A stretch of DNA of 64,000 nucleotides, taken from assembly GCA_949152475.1 (NCBI GenBank), contig CASCJZ010000497.1, positions 28,537 to 92,536 of the forward strand. Reading direction: 5' to 3'. Positions within the stretch are counted from its first letter, which is position 1. Every line of letters begins with the position of its first letter. The notes below the pieces were generated by a model. That model saw nothing but the letters and a program-made list of their open reading frames with translations. It did no database searches and was not told where the DNA came from. Source of the DNA: Terebella lapidaria. Its lineage: Eukaryota > Annelida > Polychaeta > Terebellida > Terebellidae. The position numbers and the translations under genes are program-made. Below, one piece after another: positions 12,601 to 21,968 of the stretch.

Positions 12601-15044
12601 GGATTTCTTCTGTGATAGATGCCATGGTGTGGCAAGTACCAGATTCGTGAGTTCTCTGCTTGTAACTCTGACTCTGGGACTTTCTCTGCAAATCCTCTTT
12701 CGAGTAGATTTGCCATGAAAGTATTGTAATCTTTGCTGAAACTAGAGCTTGAAGCTAGTCTTTTCTTGAGGCCACTCAATCGCTGACGTGCAAGCATCTC
12801 ATTGTTTGGCAGGACAGAGGTGTCCTTGAAGGGCAGCGCATACTCGTAAGATCCTGAGCACCTCTCCTCTGACCTCTGTAGGTGCTGTAAGAATCTTTGA
12901 TCCTCTTGTGACATCTCACGCTTTTCCCGTTGCTTGGAATCTTCTGGAAAGTCATGGTTTAGTATTTTCTGGTAGAGTTGGCTGAGGCCCTTGTTTTCTT
13001 GTAGAACTTGAACGTCAGCGTGATTTGTCATGCTCATGTATGACTGTTTGTATCTGTTTGGTACATCACGGCTCAGGTTCCAGACGATCCACCCGAGACG
13101 AGACTTGGAAGCATGCGGTGCACCACTTGGACCAGCTTTGACCTCCAGAGGGCTGTATGCATCTGGTATATTGTTGCCTAGCAACAGTCCTATGTCCGCA
13201 TTGATCTGAGGCAGATGCACTCCTTGCAGATATGGCCATTTTCTTGTGTCCTCTATTCTTGGAATGTGCTTTTGAGTCACAGGAATGTTGTTCTTGGAAT
13301 ATGCCACTGGTATTAACACGTCACTTGTGTGGTTGAGATCAGAAATGACCAAGTTGTTGATTTGCTGAGTCAGTAGTGTGTGTGGAACACCCATTGTGTT
13401 CACACTGAGTCGGGTACTTCTCCCTTCTGCTCCAAGTTGCCTCACCAGTTTATCTGTGCAGAACGACACGTTGCTGCCTGGGTCGAGAAACGCATATGTG
13501 GAGATGGACTTGAAAGAATCTTGAAGACGCACTTTCACCGGGATGATGGCCATTGTCACTTCCGGGTCGCAGATGCCAGCCCCCACATAGCCACCTAGGC
13601 TCGCCACAGATCTGGGATCTACAGAATCTGTGGTTGCAGTTGTAGGCCTTGGAGGTATCCTCCCATCCACATGTAGTACTGTCGGATGCTTGCCTTGGCA
13701 GCGACCACAAGTCATCTTGGACTTGCAAAATTTCCGGCTATGGCCCAGTCTCAGGCAACCATAGCAGTACCCCTTTGTCTTCAGAATATCGATGCAATCA
13801 TAGAATGGAAGTGTGGATAACTTTCTACAGTCTTTCAGGGCATGCAGGTCTTCACAATATGCACAAGGACTAGTGAATGCATCTCTTATTCTAGTAGAGC
13901 CGGTTTCTTTTATGTCAGTGGCGAAGGAGTTCTTGGGTCTGACACATGTTGTGCCGCTTGACTTAACCGTCTGTGTGGCAGGTGACTTCTTTGTTTCTTG
14001 TTTCAGGGCCTCTCTCCCATACACTGGGTCGCACGCCTTTCTGGCTTCTCTCTGAAGAAAAGACACCAAGTCTCTGAAGTGAACAGGGTTATGTTCTTCT
14101 TTAATGCGGAAAACCTGCGAGCGCCAGCGCTCTTGTATGCTGTATGGCAGTTTCCCGATAATTTTCCTCATATTTTCAGAGTACTCTAACACTTTGATAG
14201 CGTTCAAACTGCCAATGGCATTTTCACATTCAGACAGGAAAAGTGCAAAACTATCCAGTTCTTTTGCATCATCAGTCTTGATATTCGACCAGGAGAGGGC
14301 CTTTTTCATGAATGCATCCACTGTGATGTCAGGGTCCCCGTAGCGTCTTTCTAATTCTTGGAGTGCTGCTGCATATCCCCTGTCGGCATCCAGGTCGGAA
14401 AATGCTATCACAATTTTCATAGCATCTCCAGTGATATACTGTTCTAGATAACTTAGTCTTTCTTCATCATTGGTGCAATTCTTGACCACTTTGCTTCTGA
14501 ACTGTCTCATGAATCTGTGATAACACAGTGGGTCACCGCTGAATTTTTCAAGGTCAAGTGCAGGTCTATTTAGGTGATTTATGATGGACAGCGCCGGATC
14601 ATGTGAATCTCTGTCTGCTGAGTTGTTTGTCTTACTCGAAACACTTGCCTCCTGTACTGTTGCTTCCTGTGGTTCTTCCGTGGGCTGTACAGATCGGGTC
14701 CTAAACCACCGCTCGGCTGAGGCTTTGAAGTCGGCCACTGCAAGGTTTCGTGGGTGAAACCAATTGTCCTCGTACTCTGCAATGTCATCTTCAGACAGGA
14801 GTTCCCGAAACTCACTGTCCACGGCCAGAAACTCCTCATAGAGTCCCATCCAGTGTCTGTAGGATGTCTGTACCTTTTCCTTTTCCTCATTGGAGTCCAT
14901 GAAGTCCTGGGTTCGGGCAATAGCAGCCTCCATGTTCCCTTCCAAGCTTGAGAGGCGTTTTTTTTTCCTGTCAGCGAGATACTTCAACCCCTTTGCTGTC
15001 ATCTGACGTGTTCTGTGGCCGAGATCATCATCTCCTCCAGCCAT
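9621..15044 (-). CDS. gag-pol: BEL/Pao Gag-Pol polyprotein, intact
   Basis: A single 1807-residue frame encodes all functions needed for copy-and-paste movement. The N-terminal ~390 residues are Gag-like with a coiled-coil-prone start. Zinc knuckles follow at Cys394-Cys406 and Cys427-Cys440, plus a C446/C449/H453/H458 cluster. The aspartic protease motif LDPGSN is at 520-525 (Asp521); Pao proteases more often read D-S-G. RT shows GDIEKMFYQVK (Asp864) and YVDDFL (Asp945/Asp946). RNase H residues are Asp1123, Glu1167, Asp1196 and Asp1242. Integrase has the HX4H (1447/1452) and CX2C (1482/1485) zinc site and a DDE triad at about Asp1518, Asp1580 and Glu1629, with the wide last spacing seen in Pao elements. 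The ATG at 15044 lies about 47 bp inside the 5' LTR boundary. There are no stops or frameshifts. The LTR supplies promoter and polyadenylation signals. Confidence 0.95.
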   Translation of the reverse strand: MAGGDDDLGHRTRQMTAKGLKYLADRKKKRLSSLEGNMEAAIARTQDFMDSNEEKEKVQTSYRHWMGLYEEFLAVDSEFRELLSEDDIAEYEDNWFHPRNLAVADFKASAERWFRTRSVQPTEEPQEATVQEASVSSKTNNSADRDSHDPALSIINHLNRPALDLEKFSGDPLCYHRFMRQFRSKVVKNCTNDEERLSYLEQYITGDAMKIVIAFSDLDADRGYAAALQELERRYGDPDITVDAFMKKALSWSNIKTDDAKELDSFALFLSECENAIGSLNAIKVLEYSENMRKIIGKLPYSIQERWRSQVFRIKEEHNPVHFRDLVSFLQREARKACDPVYGREALKQETKKSPATQTVKSSGTTCVRPKNSFATDIKETGSTRIRDAFTSPCAYCEDLHALKDCRKLSTLPFYDCIDILKTKGYCYGCLRLGHSRKFCKSKMTCGRCQGKHPTVLHVDGRIPPRPTTATTDSVDPRSVASLGGYVGAGICDPEVTMAIIPVKVRLQDSFKSISTYAFLDPGSNVSFCTDKLVRQLGAEGRSTRLSVNTMGVPHTLLTQQINNLVISDLNHTSDVLIPVAYSKNNIPVTQKHIPRIEDTRKWPYLQGVHLPQINADIGLLLGNNIPDAYSPLEVKAGPSGAPHASKSRLGWIVWNLSRDVPNRYKQSYMSMTNHADVQVLQENKGLSQLYQKILNHDFPEDSKQREKREMSQEDQRFLQHLQRSEERCSGSYEYALPFKDTSVLPNNEMLARQRLSGLKKRLASSSSFSKDYNTFMANLLERGFAEKVPESELQAENSRIWYLPHHGIYHRRNPEKIRMVFDCRAKYQGVCLNDVLMKGPDLTNNLIGVLLRFRSAPVAAMGDIEKMFYQVKVKQEDRDSLRFLWWPGGDTSRNPEVYRMTVHLFGAVSSPSVANFALRRVVDHYGDQFSKQSRDSMRNSFYVDDFLVALTSPEKACQVVQEVSAMCSLGGFRVTKWTSNNLEVLQSIPESERAKDLTTISFEQFPPEHALGVLWDIQHDQFTFDVIPRSCQPTRRAILSVVSSVFDPLGMAAPFTLQAKIILQEACSLGLQWDDELPRSLMERWSSWLLQLQDLCKLTVPRSIRPSNLNTNADTQLHFFSDASESGYGVACYIRFEDASGGVICNLLMATSRVTPLKKITVPRLELTAAVVAVRMSQKVTEELDLTAPQVFWTDSMAVIRYINNETARFYTFVANRITVIRNHTDPSQWHYVRSECNPADKASRGTNIATLIQNSDWFQGPSFLREPESNWPEIPDVIILPEDDKEVKSNSRYTSNAMTTETSDNESSVISQILSRSSTWQKAKRILGWILQATRIKRHRYNTRSKKAKNLNTEPILLQENIDRAETLIVQHEQKRYYVKEITDLLNGDHVKASSTLRKLDPFIKNQVMRVGGRLQSSTLDFTAKHQVIIPCKSRISELILRDTHRKVGHLGKNAMISEVRRVFWIPKIGSLCKAITSKCVTCRRYKATTCTQKMANLPSERLEPDKPPFTHTGVDYFGPIEVKRGRVSIKRYGVIFTCFTSRVLHLEVAYSLSADSCICAIRRFLARRGNVESITSDNGTNLVGAEREMRESLQGWNHSKIANDLAPRIQWHFNPPSASHFGGVWERLIRTVRKVMYALLHEQVLHMDDEGLQTLFCEVESILNNRPITVVSEDAHDIQALTPNHLLLVYASTIMPAGVFDENDNYARRRWRQIQYLADCFWKRWQREYLHLLQERQKWTRVRRNITEGDVVLTLDNQRNCWIMGRVHSVKKDRQGLVRSAQVRTRSALLERPIHKLCLLLEAD

Positions 15045-15091
15045 TTCTGTTTTGTAGTCTTGTAGACGTCAATCAGCAGAATGTCAATGCG

Positions 15092-15786
15092 TATAGAGAC
15101 TAGAAGGATGATTTTCAACTTTTATTGATGAACGACGATTGACTGAAACAGACATAAAAAATACTCGTGAGACACATACAGAGATATTGAACATTATGAC
15201 ACATACACGACTGAAATCTGGTTGAAACGTTATGATGTTTCCTTGTACTTGTAAATAAACAATATACTTGAACTGACAGACACTTGGAGTATTCTTGTAA
15301 ATTTGTAAATATAATTCAAAGTACCAAAACTACACTGTTACTGAAATTCACAAACCAATATAGTCCAGCTATGTATAATTTTATATAACTATTCAGTATT
15401 TACCTTGTGAGAACTATTTTATGACCCTGGGAAAATATAATGTGAAAATTACTGTGATATGACAGGTGCGTTACACGTGCGCACATGTTACCATGAACTA
15501 TGAAAACTGACAACCTGATTTAAACTTTTTGGACATGAATATATATTATGACTACTACCACGAAAACATTATAGAAAGGAAACAAACCATTCTTTATACT
15601 GTCTGGGAGGTGAATATGACTTGTATTTAACATGTACTTGAACATTACAACTTGGACAACTTTTTAGCGTGCACGAATCTCGGAAACGGAAACAACACAT
15701 TACACTCAGAACACCGACCACAAGTATGGATATGATGACGAAAAATAAACACCGACTGTAAGAAAAAATGAAGTCCGTCTCTTACA
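15092..15786 (-). repeat. 5' LTR of the BEL/Pao element
   Basis: 695 bp and ~99% identical to 8579-9274. In the element's orientation it precedes the ORF and would drive its transcription. The bases between this LTR and the ORF (15045-15091) hold the primer-binding region. I could not recognise a canonical TGG-starting site there. Confidence 0.95.
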
Positions 15787-16812
15787 GCCATTAAAGAATA
15801 GCCGACCCCGTGCGAGATCACCAACGTCAGGGCCTTCCTTGGTTTCGCCAATTACCACAGGCGGTTCATCAAGGACTACGCTGAGATCGCTGAACCTCTC
15901 GTAGTGCTCACCCGAGGTGATTGCCACTTCACTTGGGGATCGGCCCAGCGACGAGCTTTCCAGCGACTCCGCGACGCCCTCATTAAGGCGCCAAAGCTCG
16001 CTCACCCGACCCAGAATCCGGACGACTACTTCATCCTCGACACGGATGCGAGCGGCTTTGCTGTGGGAGGCACACTCTCTCAAAGGGTTAACGGGAAGGA
16101 GATCCCCATTGGGTTCGCCAGTGAAACCCTCTCCCGAACCCAACGGAACTATTGCACCACCTATCGGGAACTTCTGGCAGTAGTCGAGATGGTGCAGCAT
16201 TATTGGCACTACCTCTGGGGTAGGAGATTCCTCCTCCGGACCAACCATAGCTCATTGAGGTGGCTAAAGAATTACAGCGACGCCGATGGCATGCTCGCCA
16301 GGTGGCTCGCCAAGCTGCAACAGTACGACTTTCGGATAGAACATCGACCCGGCAAGCTACACGGCAACGCTGACGGCCTGTCACGGTGTCACAGTTGTAA
16401 ACATCAAGACTGTCCCGGACGACTCGTCACACCGCCGACCGACCCAGAAACAAGTTCCGGAGAACTTCCAGTTCGGAACAACTATTGTTCCGGCCCAGAC
16501 AAGGGCAGACCTCTTGGACAGTGATTCTATGACATCACCGGTTTTGCCCCAACTAGTTTCAGCACGCCAAGTTGTTCGAGTCCGTGCTTTGGACGCCACG
16601 CTTGATGGACAAAAGTGGCTATCGGACTATACGACCCAGGACATTGTCGCGGCCCAGCAAGCTGACCCCAGTGTTGGAAAAGTGCGGCAATGGATAATGG
16701 CCGGCACGAAACCGGACTCAAAAGAAGTGGCACGCCATGGAGAGGAGGTAAAGACACTCATTTATCACTGGAACCTCCTGGCGCTACAAGACGGAGTGCT
16801 GGTACGACCAAT
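15787..16812 (+). pseudogene. pol: pol of gypsy 1, part 2: RT thumb, RNase H, linker; integrase lost
   Basis: This resumes the gypsy frame split by the BEL insert. A TAG at 15799-15801 stands where gypsy proteins usually have Trp in a K-x-W-P motif. RNase H follows: FILDTDASGF, YRELLAVVEM, then RTNHSSLRWL and HRPGKLHGNADGLSR. The third acidic position is Asn in place of the usual Asp in TDHSSL, so RNase H is likely dead. The frame closes at 16522-16524 and the coding signal shifts to the frame of 16514-16849. That frame gives the post-RNase H linker up to LLALQDGVLVRP, where similarity ends at about 16812. The integrase zinc finger and DDE core expected next are missing. The element is thus broken by a stop, a frameshift, a catalytic change and a deletion. 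Confidence 0.85.
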
Positions 16813-16946
16813 GAAATCTCAGCCTTTAATAACTGAATGTCGTCTGTGAAATAACAATTCGACCCCGCTAGTTTATTGTGCGCTAACTTGTGGGAGAAGG
16901 AACGATTAACTGTGATAGTTCACAAGGTACGCACGAGCGCTGATAA
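16813..16946 (+). other. Spacer between truncated pol and the cassette array
   Basis: 134 bp of unrecognised sequence. It contains TTCGACCCCGC, the element's characteristic hexamer, so it probably belongs to gypsy 1 and is not host DNA. It starts with AATGAAATCTC, close to ACATGAAATCTC found 30 bp inside the first cassette. Confidence 0.4.
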
Positions 16947-17363
16947 ACTCTAAAGCTGTTTACAGCACCCACATGAAATCTCCCCTGATAAAGACAATAG
17001 TGAATCGTCGGGCAAAAAGAGCCCAGTAATCTGAACAGTCGAATAGCATAAACAGAATATGTCTTGGAGTGCGTTATCCAGGGAACTGACCTAGTCGATC
17101 AGAGAAGGATCGCACCGCGTTTCCTTGACGACGGCCCTGCCTTGCTGTGTGTACGCTTGGAACAATGGTATATAGCGTAAAGACGTTTTCTATACAGATA
17201 GAGAGCGCCCCCCGGCCCAATTCGTGGAATCGAGATGCTTTCACATCTTTGTGTACAGCTGTAGTGATTAGCGGCAATCAGGTCATTCGCGCCCGAGACT
17301 TTGGAGAAGAAGGAGCTGTATCAGGAGTGTCGGATATTGAAACTAAAACGTGCGGACTATTGC

Positions 17364-17370
17364 TATAAAA
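17364..17370 (+). promoter_or_regulatory. TATA box of cassette unit 1 (repeated every 1685 bp)
   Basis: TATAAAA followed by GCAG, about 200 bp upstream of the ORF1 start. The same motif stands at 19049, 20734, 22419 and 24104. A GT-rich leader with repeats of TTGTGAAC follows. It resembles a Pol II core promoter separate from the LTR; I have only the motif and its position as evidence. Confidence 0.45.
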
Positions 17371-17567
17371 GCAGTGTAACTTTGTCGGCCTGTGAACTGT
17401 GACATTTGTGAACATTTGTAGCAAAGTTTAACAGAACTTTGTGAACTATTTCGGCTTGGAATAGTGTTCGGCATTGAACTAGGTCGGCTTTGAAGAAATC
17501 GGGACTTTTGTTACAGCCGGCCTAGTAACTGCTGGGAGAGCTTTCGGCATCGTAGCGGCCTGACAAT

Positions 17568-17996
17568 ATGGCCGACAAACCCGGATATGACCGGGATAAT
17601 GGCAACCCTGACGAAAATCGGCCCCGCACTGTAAAAATGGACGGAGAAAAGATTACCGTCCAAGTAGTCGACCAGGGTGAGGAATCCGATCACCCGATAA
17701 TCGTCCCTGATGACGATTCTACGTCCGGCCCCGAGTCTCAACCCGAGCAATTCGTCCAAAACGGCCCCGGAGATACCCCGAGTGGATCGGAGAAGGGTGC
17801 GCGACCCAAATCGGCCAAAGACAAGCTGGCGCAACGCGGAGCACGCCATACGCCGAGCCCGACCCAGGACGACATTTTCAGTATCGACCCCAAGCGCTTC
17901 CGCCGCCTCGAGGAAGGCGGGAGCATTGTTCAGCGTGCGATCGAGGCACGACAGGCGGCTCAGGAAGCTCAGCGAGTCGCCAACCCGAACCAGTAA
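17568..17996 (+). CDS. Cassette ORF1, unit 1 (unknown acidic/disordered protein)
   Basis: 142 residues, start ATG in context ACAATATGG, stop TAA. I do not recognise a family. The first ~70 residues are acidic and rich in Asp, Pro, Gln and Ser. A basic patch follows at 78-97 (GARPKSAKDKLAQRGARH), then a helix-prone tail (DDIFSIDPKRFRRLEEGG and an Ala/Gln/Arg-rich stretch). No Cys, signal peptide or membrane segment is seen. It lies about 200 bp below a TATA box and downstream of pol, so it may be an accessory or Gag-like RNA-binding protein of the retroelement; that is a guess. Unit 1 alone has Lys in DPKRF where the others have Glu. A 166-codon antisense frame overlaps it in all units. Confidence 0.5.
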   Translation: MADKPGYDRDNGNPDENRPRTVKMDGEKITVQVVDQGEESDHPIIVPDDDSTSGPESQPEQFVQNGPGDTPSGSEKGARPKSAKDKLAQRGARHTPSPTQDDIFSIDPKRFRRLEEGGSIVQRAIEARQAAQEAQRVANPNQ

Positions 17997-18076
17997 GACA
18001 AGTGATCGCACCGATTGCTCCGGCCCCGACTTCCCCAGCTACCGGCTCAGCGGTAGCGCTAACTTCGGCTTCCTGA

Positions 18077-18598
18077 TCTCCGAATAAACGGACTTACACT
18101 TCATTCAAGAAGAAACACGGAGCGGGAACTCGATCGGCATCCAGCAGTTCGTCACGCTACAGTGGCGGATCTGCCATTTCGACCCCAGCATCGACCTTCC
18201 ATCGTCAAGTGGCGAAACTCATGGAGTTGGTGCCACCTCCGTTGACACCTTACGGAACTCGACCCATTGACTGGAATCAGATTCCACTCGGCAAGCAAAA
18301 TCGGAGCGCTGGATACGGCCATATCCATAACTTCGATGAACAGTCGACCCTGTCGTAGAGTAATCTCCTTACTCTGGCCCCGCTTCAGCGTGGTGACGGC
18401 CGGTATGAATGCCCCTTCTGCATTGGAGAAGAGGAGGGAGCAGGAGAACGGCAGTGGTCCACCGTATCACGATGCGGACCTTTCCATACGGCCCAGATCT
18501 TGGACGCACACGTTTTGGCGTACCACTTCCCGTTTCTACGCTTCTTCGTGTGCCTGGCCCGCGACAACTTCTGGACATTGGCCCAGGAAGAAAATTAA
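18077..18598 (+). pseudogene. Cassette ORF2, unit 1 (zinc-finger-like, broken by TAG)
   Basis: In the frame +2 relative to ORF1 a coding-like stretch runs from after a TGA (18074-18076) to TAA at 18596-18598, interrupted by TAG at 18356-18358. The first half is basic and Ser-rich with SFKKKHGAGTR. The second half has YECPFC (CX2C at 18410-18421), then a CGPFH and DAHVLAYH arrangement that could complete a zinc finger, and ends FWTLAQEEN. Both stops occur in all five units, so they predate the amplification. Function unknown. The terminal TAA overlaps the ATG of ORF3 as TAATG. Confidence 0.4.
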
Positions 18599-19252
18599 TG
18601 TTCCGGCACTTGTCACAAGCGACCCCGCAACACTCTAAAGCTGTTTACAGCACCCACATGAAATCTTCCCTGATAAAGACAATAGTGAATCGTCGGGCAA
18701 AAAGAGCCCAGTAATCTGAACAGTCGAATAGCATAAACAGAATATGTCTTGGAGTGCGTTATCCAGGGGACTGACCTAGTCGATCAGAGAAGGATCGCAC
18801 CGCGTTTCCTTGACGACGGCCCTGCCTTGCTGTGTGTACGCTTGGAACAATGGTATATAGCGTAAAGACGTTTTCTATACAGATAGAGAGCGCCCCCCGG
18901 CCCAATTCGTGGAATCGAGATGCTTTCACATCTTTGTGTACAGCTGTAGTGATTAGCGGCAATCAGGTCATTCGCGCCCGAGACTTTGGAGAAGAAGGAG
19001 CTGTATCAGGAGTGTCGGATATTGAAACTAAAACGTGCGGACTATTGCTATAAAAGCAGTGTAACTTTGTCGGCCTGTGAACTGTGACATTTGTGAACAT
19101 TTGTAGCAAAGTTTAACAGAACTTTGTGAACTATTTCGGCTTGGAATAGTGTTCGGCATTGAACTAGGTCAGCTTTGAAGAAATCGGGACTTTTGTTACA
19201 GCCGGCCTAGTAACTGCTGGGAGAGCTTTCGGCATCGTAGCGGCCTGACAAT

Positions 19253-19681
19253 ATGGCCGACAAACCCGGATATGACCGGGATAATGGCAACCCTGACGAA
19301 AATCGGACCCGCACTGTAAAAATGGACGGAGAAAAGATTACCGTCCAAGTAGTCGACCAGGGTGAGGAATCCGATCACCCGATAATCGTCCCTGATGACG
19401 ATTCTACGTCCGGCCCCGAGTCTCAACCCGAGCAATTCGTCCAAAACGGCCCCGGAGATACCCCGAGTGGATCGGAGAAGGGTGCGCGACCCAAATCGGC
19501 CAAAGACAAGCTGGCGCAACGCGGAGCACGCCATACGCCGAGCCCGACCCAGGACGACATTTTCAGTATCGACCCCGAGCGCTTCCGCCGCCTCGAGGAA
19601 GGCGGGAGCATTGTTCAGCGTGCGATCGAGGCACGACAGGCGGCTCAGGAAGCTCAGCGAGTCGCCAACCCGAACCAGTAA
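19253..19681 (+). CDS. Cassette ORF1, unit 2
   Basis: Second copy of the 142-residue ORF. It differs from unit 1 by Thr for Pro in the N-terminal NENR(T/P)RT region and by Glu for Lys in DPERF. The frame is fully open. Same unknown acidic, low-complexity protein with a basic patch and helical tail. Confidence 0.5.
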   Translation: MADKPGYDRDNGNPDENRTRTVKMDGEKITVQVVDQGEESDHPIIVPDDDSTSGPESQPEQFVQNGPGDTPSGSEKGARPKSAKDKLAQRGARHTPSPTQDDIFSIDPERFRRLEEGGSIVQRAIEARQAAQEAQRVANPNQ

Positions 19682-19761
19682 GACAAGTGATCGCACCGAT
19701 TGCTCCGGCCCCGACTTCCCCAGCTACCGGCTCAGCGGTAGCGCTAACTTCGGCTTCCTGA

Positions 19762-20283
19762 TCTCCGAATAAACGGACTTACACTTCATTCAAGAAGAAA
19801 CACGGAGCGGGAACTCGATCGGCATCCAGCAGTTCGTCACGCTACAGTGGCGGATCTGCCATTTCGACCCCAGCATCGACCTTCCATCGTCAAGTGGCGA
19901 AACTCATGGAGTTGGTGCCACCTCCGTTGACACCTTACGGAACTCGACCCATTGACTGGAATCAGATTCCACTCGGCAAGCAAAATCGGAGCGCTGGATA
20001 CGGCCATATCCATAACTTCGATGAACAGTCGACCCTGTCGTAGAGTAATCTCCTTACTCTGGCCCCGCTTCAGCGTGGTGACGGCCGGTATGAATGCCCC
20101 TTCTGCATTGGAGAAGAGGAGGGAGCAGGAGAACGGCAGTGGTCCACCGTATCACGATGCGGACCTTTCCATACGGCCCAGATCTTGGACGCACACGTTT
20201 TGGCGTACCACTTCCCGTTTCTACGCTTCTTCGTGTGCCTGGCCCGCGACAACTTCTGGACATTGGCCCAGGAAGAAAATTAA
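19762..20283 (+). pseudogene. Cassette ORF2, unit 2
   Basis: Copy of the zinc-finger-like frame with the same internal TAG (20041-20043) and the same TAATG end. Not expected to give a full-length product without readthrough. Confidence 0.35.
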
Positions 20284-20937
20284 TGTTCCGGCACTTGTCA
20301 CAAGCGACCCCGCAACACTCTAAAGCTGTTTACAGCACCCACATGAAATCTCCCCTGATAAAGACAATAGTGAATCGTTGGGCAAAAAGAGCCCAGTAAT
20401 CTGAACAGTCGAATAGCATAAACAGAATATGTCTTGGAGTGCGTTATCCAGGGGACTGACCTAGTCGATCAGAGAAGGATCGCACCGCGTTTCCTTGACG
20501 ACGGCCCTGCCTTGCTGTGTGTACGCTTGGAACAATGGTATATAGCGTAAAGACGTTTTCTATACAGATAGAGAGCGCCCCCCGGCCCAATTCGTGGAAT
20601 CGAGATGCTTTCACATCTTTGTGTACAGCTGTAGTGATTAGCGGCAATCAGGTCATTCGCGCCCGAGACTTTGGAGAAGAAGGAGCTGTATCAGGAGTGT
20701 CGGATATTGAAACTAAAACGTGCGGACTATTGCTATAAAAGCAGTGTAACTTTGTCGGCCTGTGAACTGTGACATTTGTGAACATTTGTAGCAAAGTTTA
20801 ACAGAACTTTGTGAACTATTTCGGCTTGGAATAGTGTTCGGCATTGAACTAGGTCGGCTTTGAAGAAATCGGGACTTTTGTTACAGCCGGCCTAGTAACT
20901 GCTGGGAGAGCTTTCGGCATCGTAGCGGCCTGACAAT

Positions 20938-21366
20938 ATGGCCGACAAACCCGGATATGACCGGGATAATGGCAACCCTGACGAAAATCGGCCCCGCACT
21001 GTAAAAATGGACGGAGAAAAGATTACCGTCCAAGTAGTCGACCAGGGTGAGGAATCCGATCACCCGATAATCGTCCCTGATGACGATTCTACGTCCGGCC
21101 CCGAGTCTCAACCCGAGCAATTCGTCCAAAACGGCCCCGGAGATACCCCGAGTGGATCGGAGAAGGGTGCGCGACCCAAATCGGCCAAAGACAAGCTGGC
21201 GCAACGCGGAGCACGCCATACGCCGAGCCCGACCCAGGACGACATTTTCAGTATCGACCCCGAGCGCTTCCGCCGCCTCGAGGAAGGCGGGAGCATTGTT
21301 CAGCGTGCGATCGAGGCACGACAGGCGGCTCAGGAAGCTCAGCGAGTCGCCAACCCGAACCAGTAA
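20938..21366 (+). CDS. Cassette ORF1, unit 3
   Basis: Third copy. It encodes the apparent consensus form of the 142-residue protein (Pro in NENRPRT, Glu in DPERF). Open throughout, with the same TATA box 200 bp upstream. Confidence 0.5.
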   Translation: MADKPGYDRDNGNPDENRPRTVKMDGEKITVQVVDQGEESDHPIIVPDDDSTSGPESQPEQFVQNGPGDTPSGSEKGARPKSAKDKLAQRGARHTPSPTQDDIFSIDPERFRRLEEGGSIVQRAIEARQAAQEAQRVANPNQ

Positions 21367-21446
21367 GACAAGTGATCGCACCGATTGCTCCGGCCCCGAC
21401 TTCCCCAGCTACCGGCTCAGCGGTAGCGCTAACTTCGGCTTCCTGA

Positions 21447-21968
21447 TCTCCGAATAAACGGACTTACACTTCATTCAAGAAGAAACACGGAGCGGGAACT
21501 CGATCGGCATCCAGCAGTTCGTCACGCTACAGTGGCGGATCTGCCATTTCGACCCCAGCATCGACCTTCCATCGTCAAGTGGCGAAACTCATGGAGTTGG
21601 TGCCACCTCCGTTGACACCTTACGGAACTCGACCCATTGACTGGAATCAGATTCCACTCGGCAAGCAAAATCGGAGCGCTGGATACGGCCATATCCATAA
21701 CTTCGATGAACAGTCGACCCTGTCGTAGAGTAATCTCCTTACTCTGGCCCCGCTTCAGCGTGGTGACGGCCGGTATGAATGCCCCTTCTGCATTGGAGAA
21801 GAGGAGGGAGCAGGAGAACGGCAGTGGTCCACCGTATCACGATGCGGACCTTTCCATACGGCCCAGATCTTGGACGCACACGTTTTGGCGTACCACTTCC
21901 CGTTTCTACGCTTCTTCGTGTGCCTGGCCCGCGACAACTTCTGGACATTGGCCCAGGAAGAAAATTAA
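21447..21968 (+). pseudogene. Cassette ORF2, unit 3
   Basis: Third copy of the broken zinc-finger-like frame, with TAG at 21726-21728 and the terminal TAATG overlap. Confidence 0.35.

Larger units (their letters stand above)
8574..15791 (-). mobile_element. Complete BEL/Pao LTR retrotransposon inserted in gypsy 1 pol
   Basis: The two LTRs (8579-9274 and 15092-15786) differ at about seven bases and one indel over ~695 bp. They are flanked by a 5-bp target duplication GCCAT (8574-8578 and 15787-15791). Read on the minus strand, the LTR begins TGTAAGAGAC and ends GTCTCTATA. Between them is one intact ORF of 1807 codons. The insertion splits the gypsy pol codon for codon, and removing it with one duplication restores the gypsy reading frame across the site. 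The near-identical LTRs and open ORF indicate a recent insertion that may still be capable of movement. Confidence 0.95.

Noticed and set aside
17985..18000. Possible 5' splice site (CCA/GTAAGA) at the end of ORF1 joining it to ORF2
   Set aside because: The -1 and -2 positions do not match the donor consensus, no convincing acceptor was seen, and ORF2 has shared stops anyway.
17511..18011. 166-codon antisense frame in every cassette (longer than ORF1)
   Set aside because: It mirrors the GC-rich ORF1 on the other strand. It has no promoter-like motif in its own orientation. Frame length alone is a by-product of codon composition, although I cannot fully exclude it.
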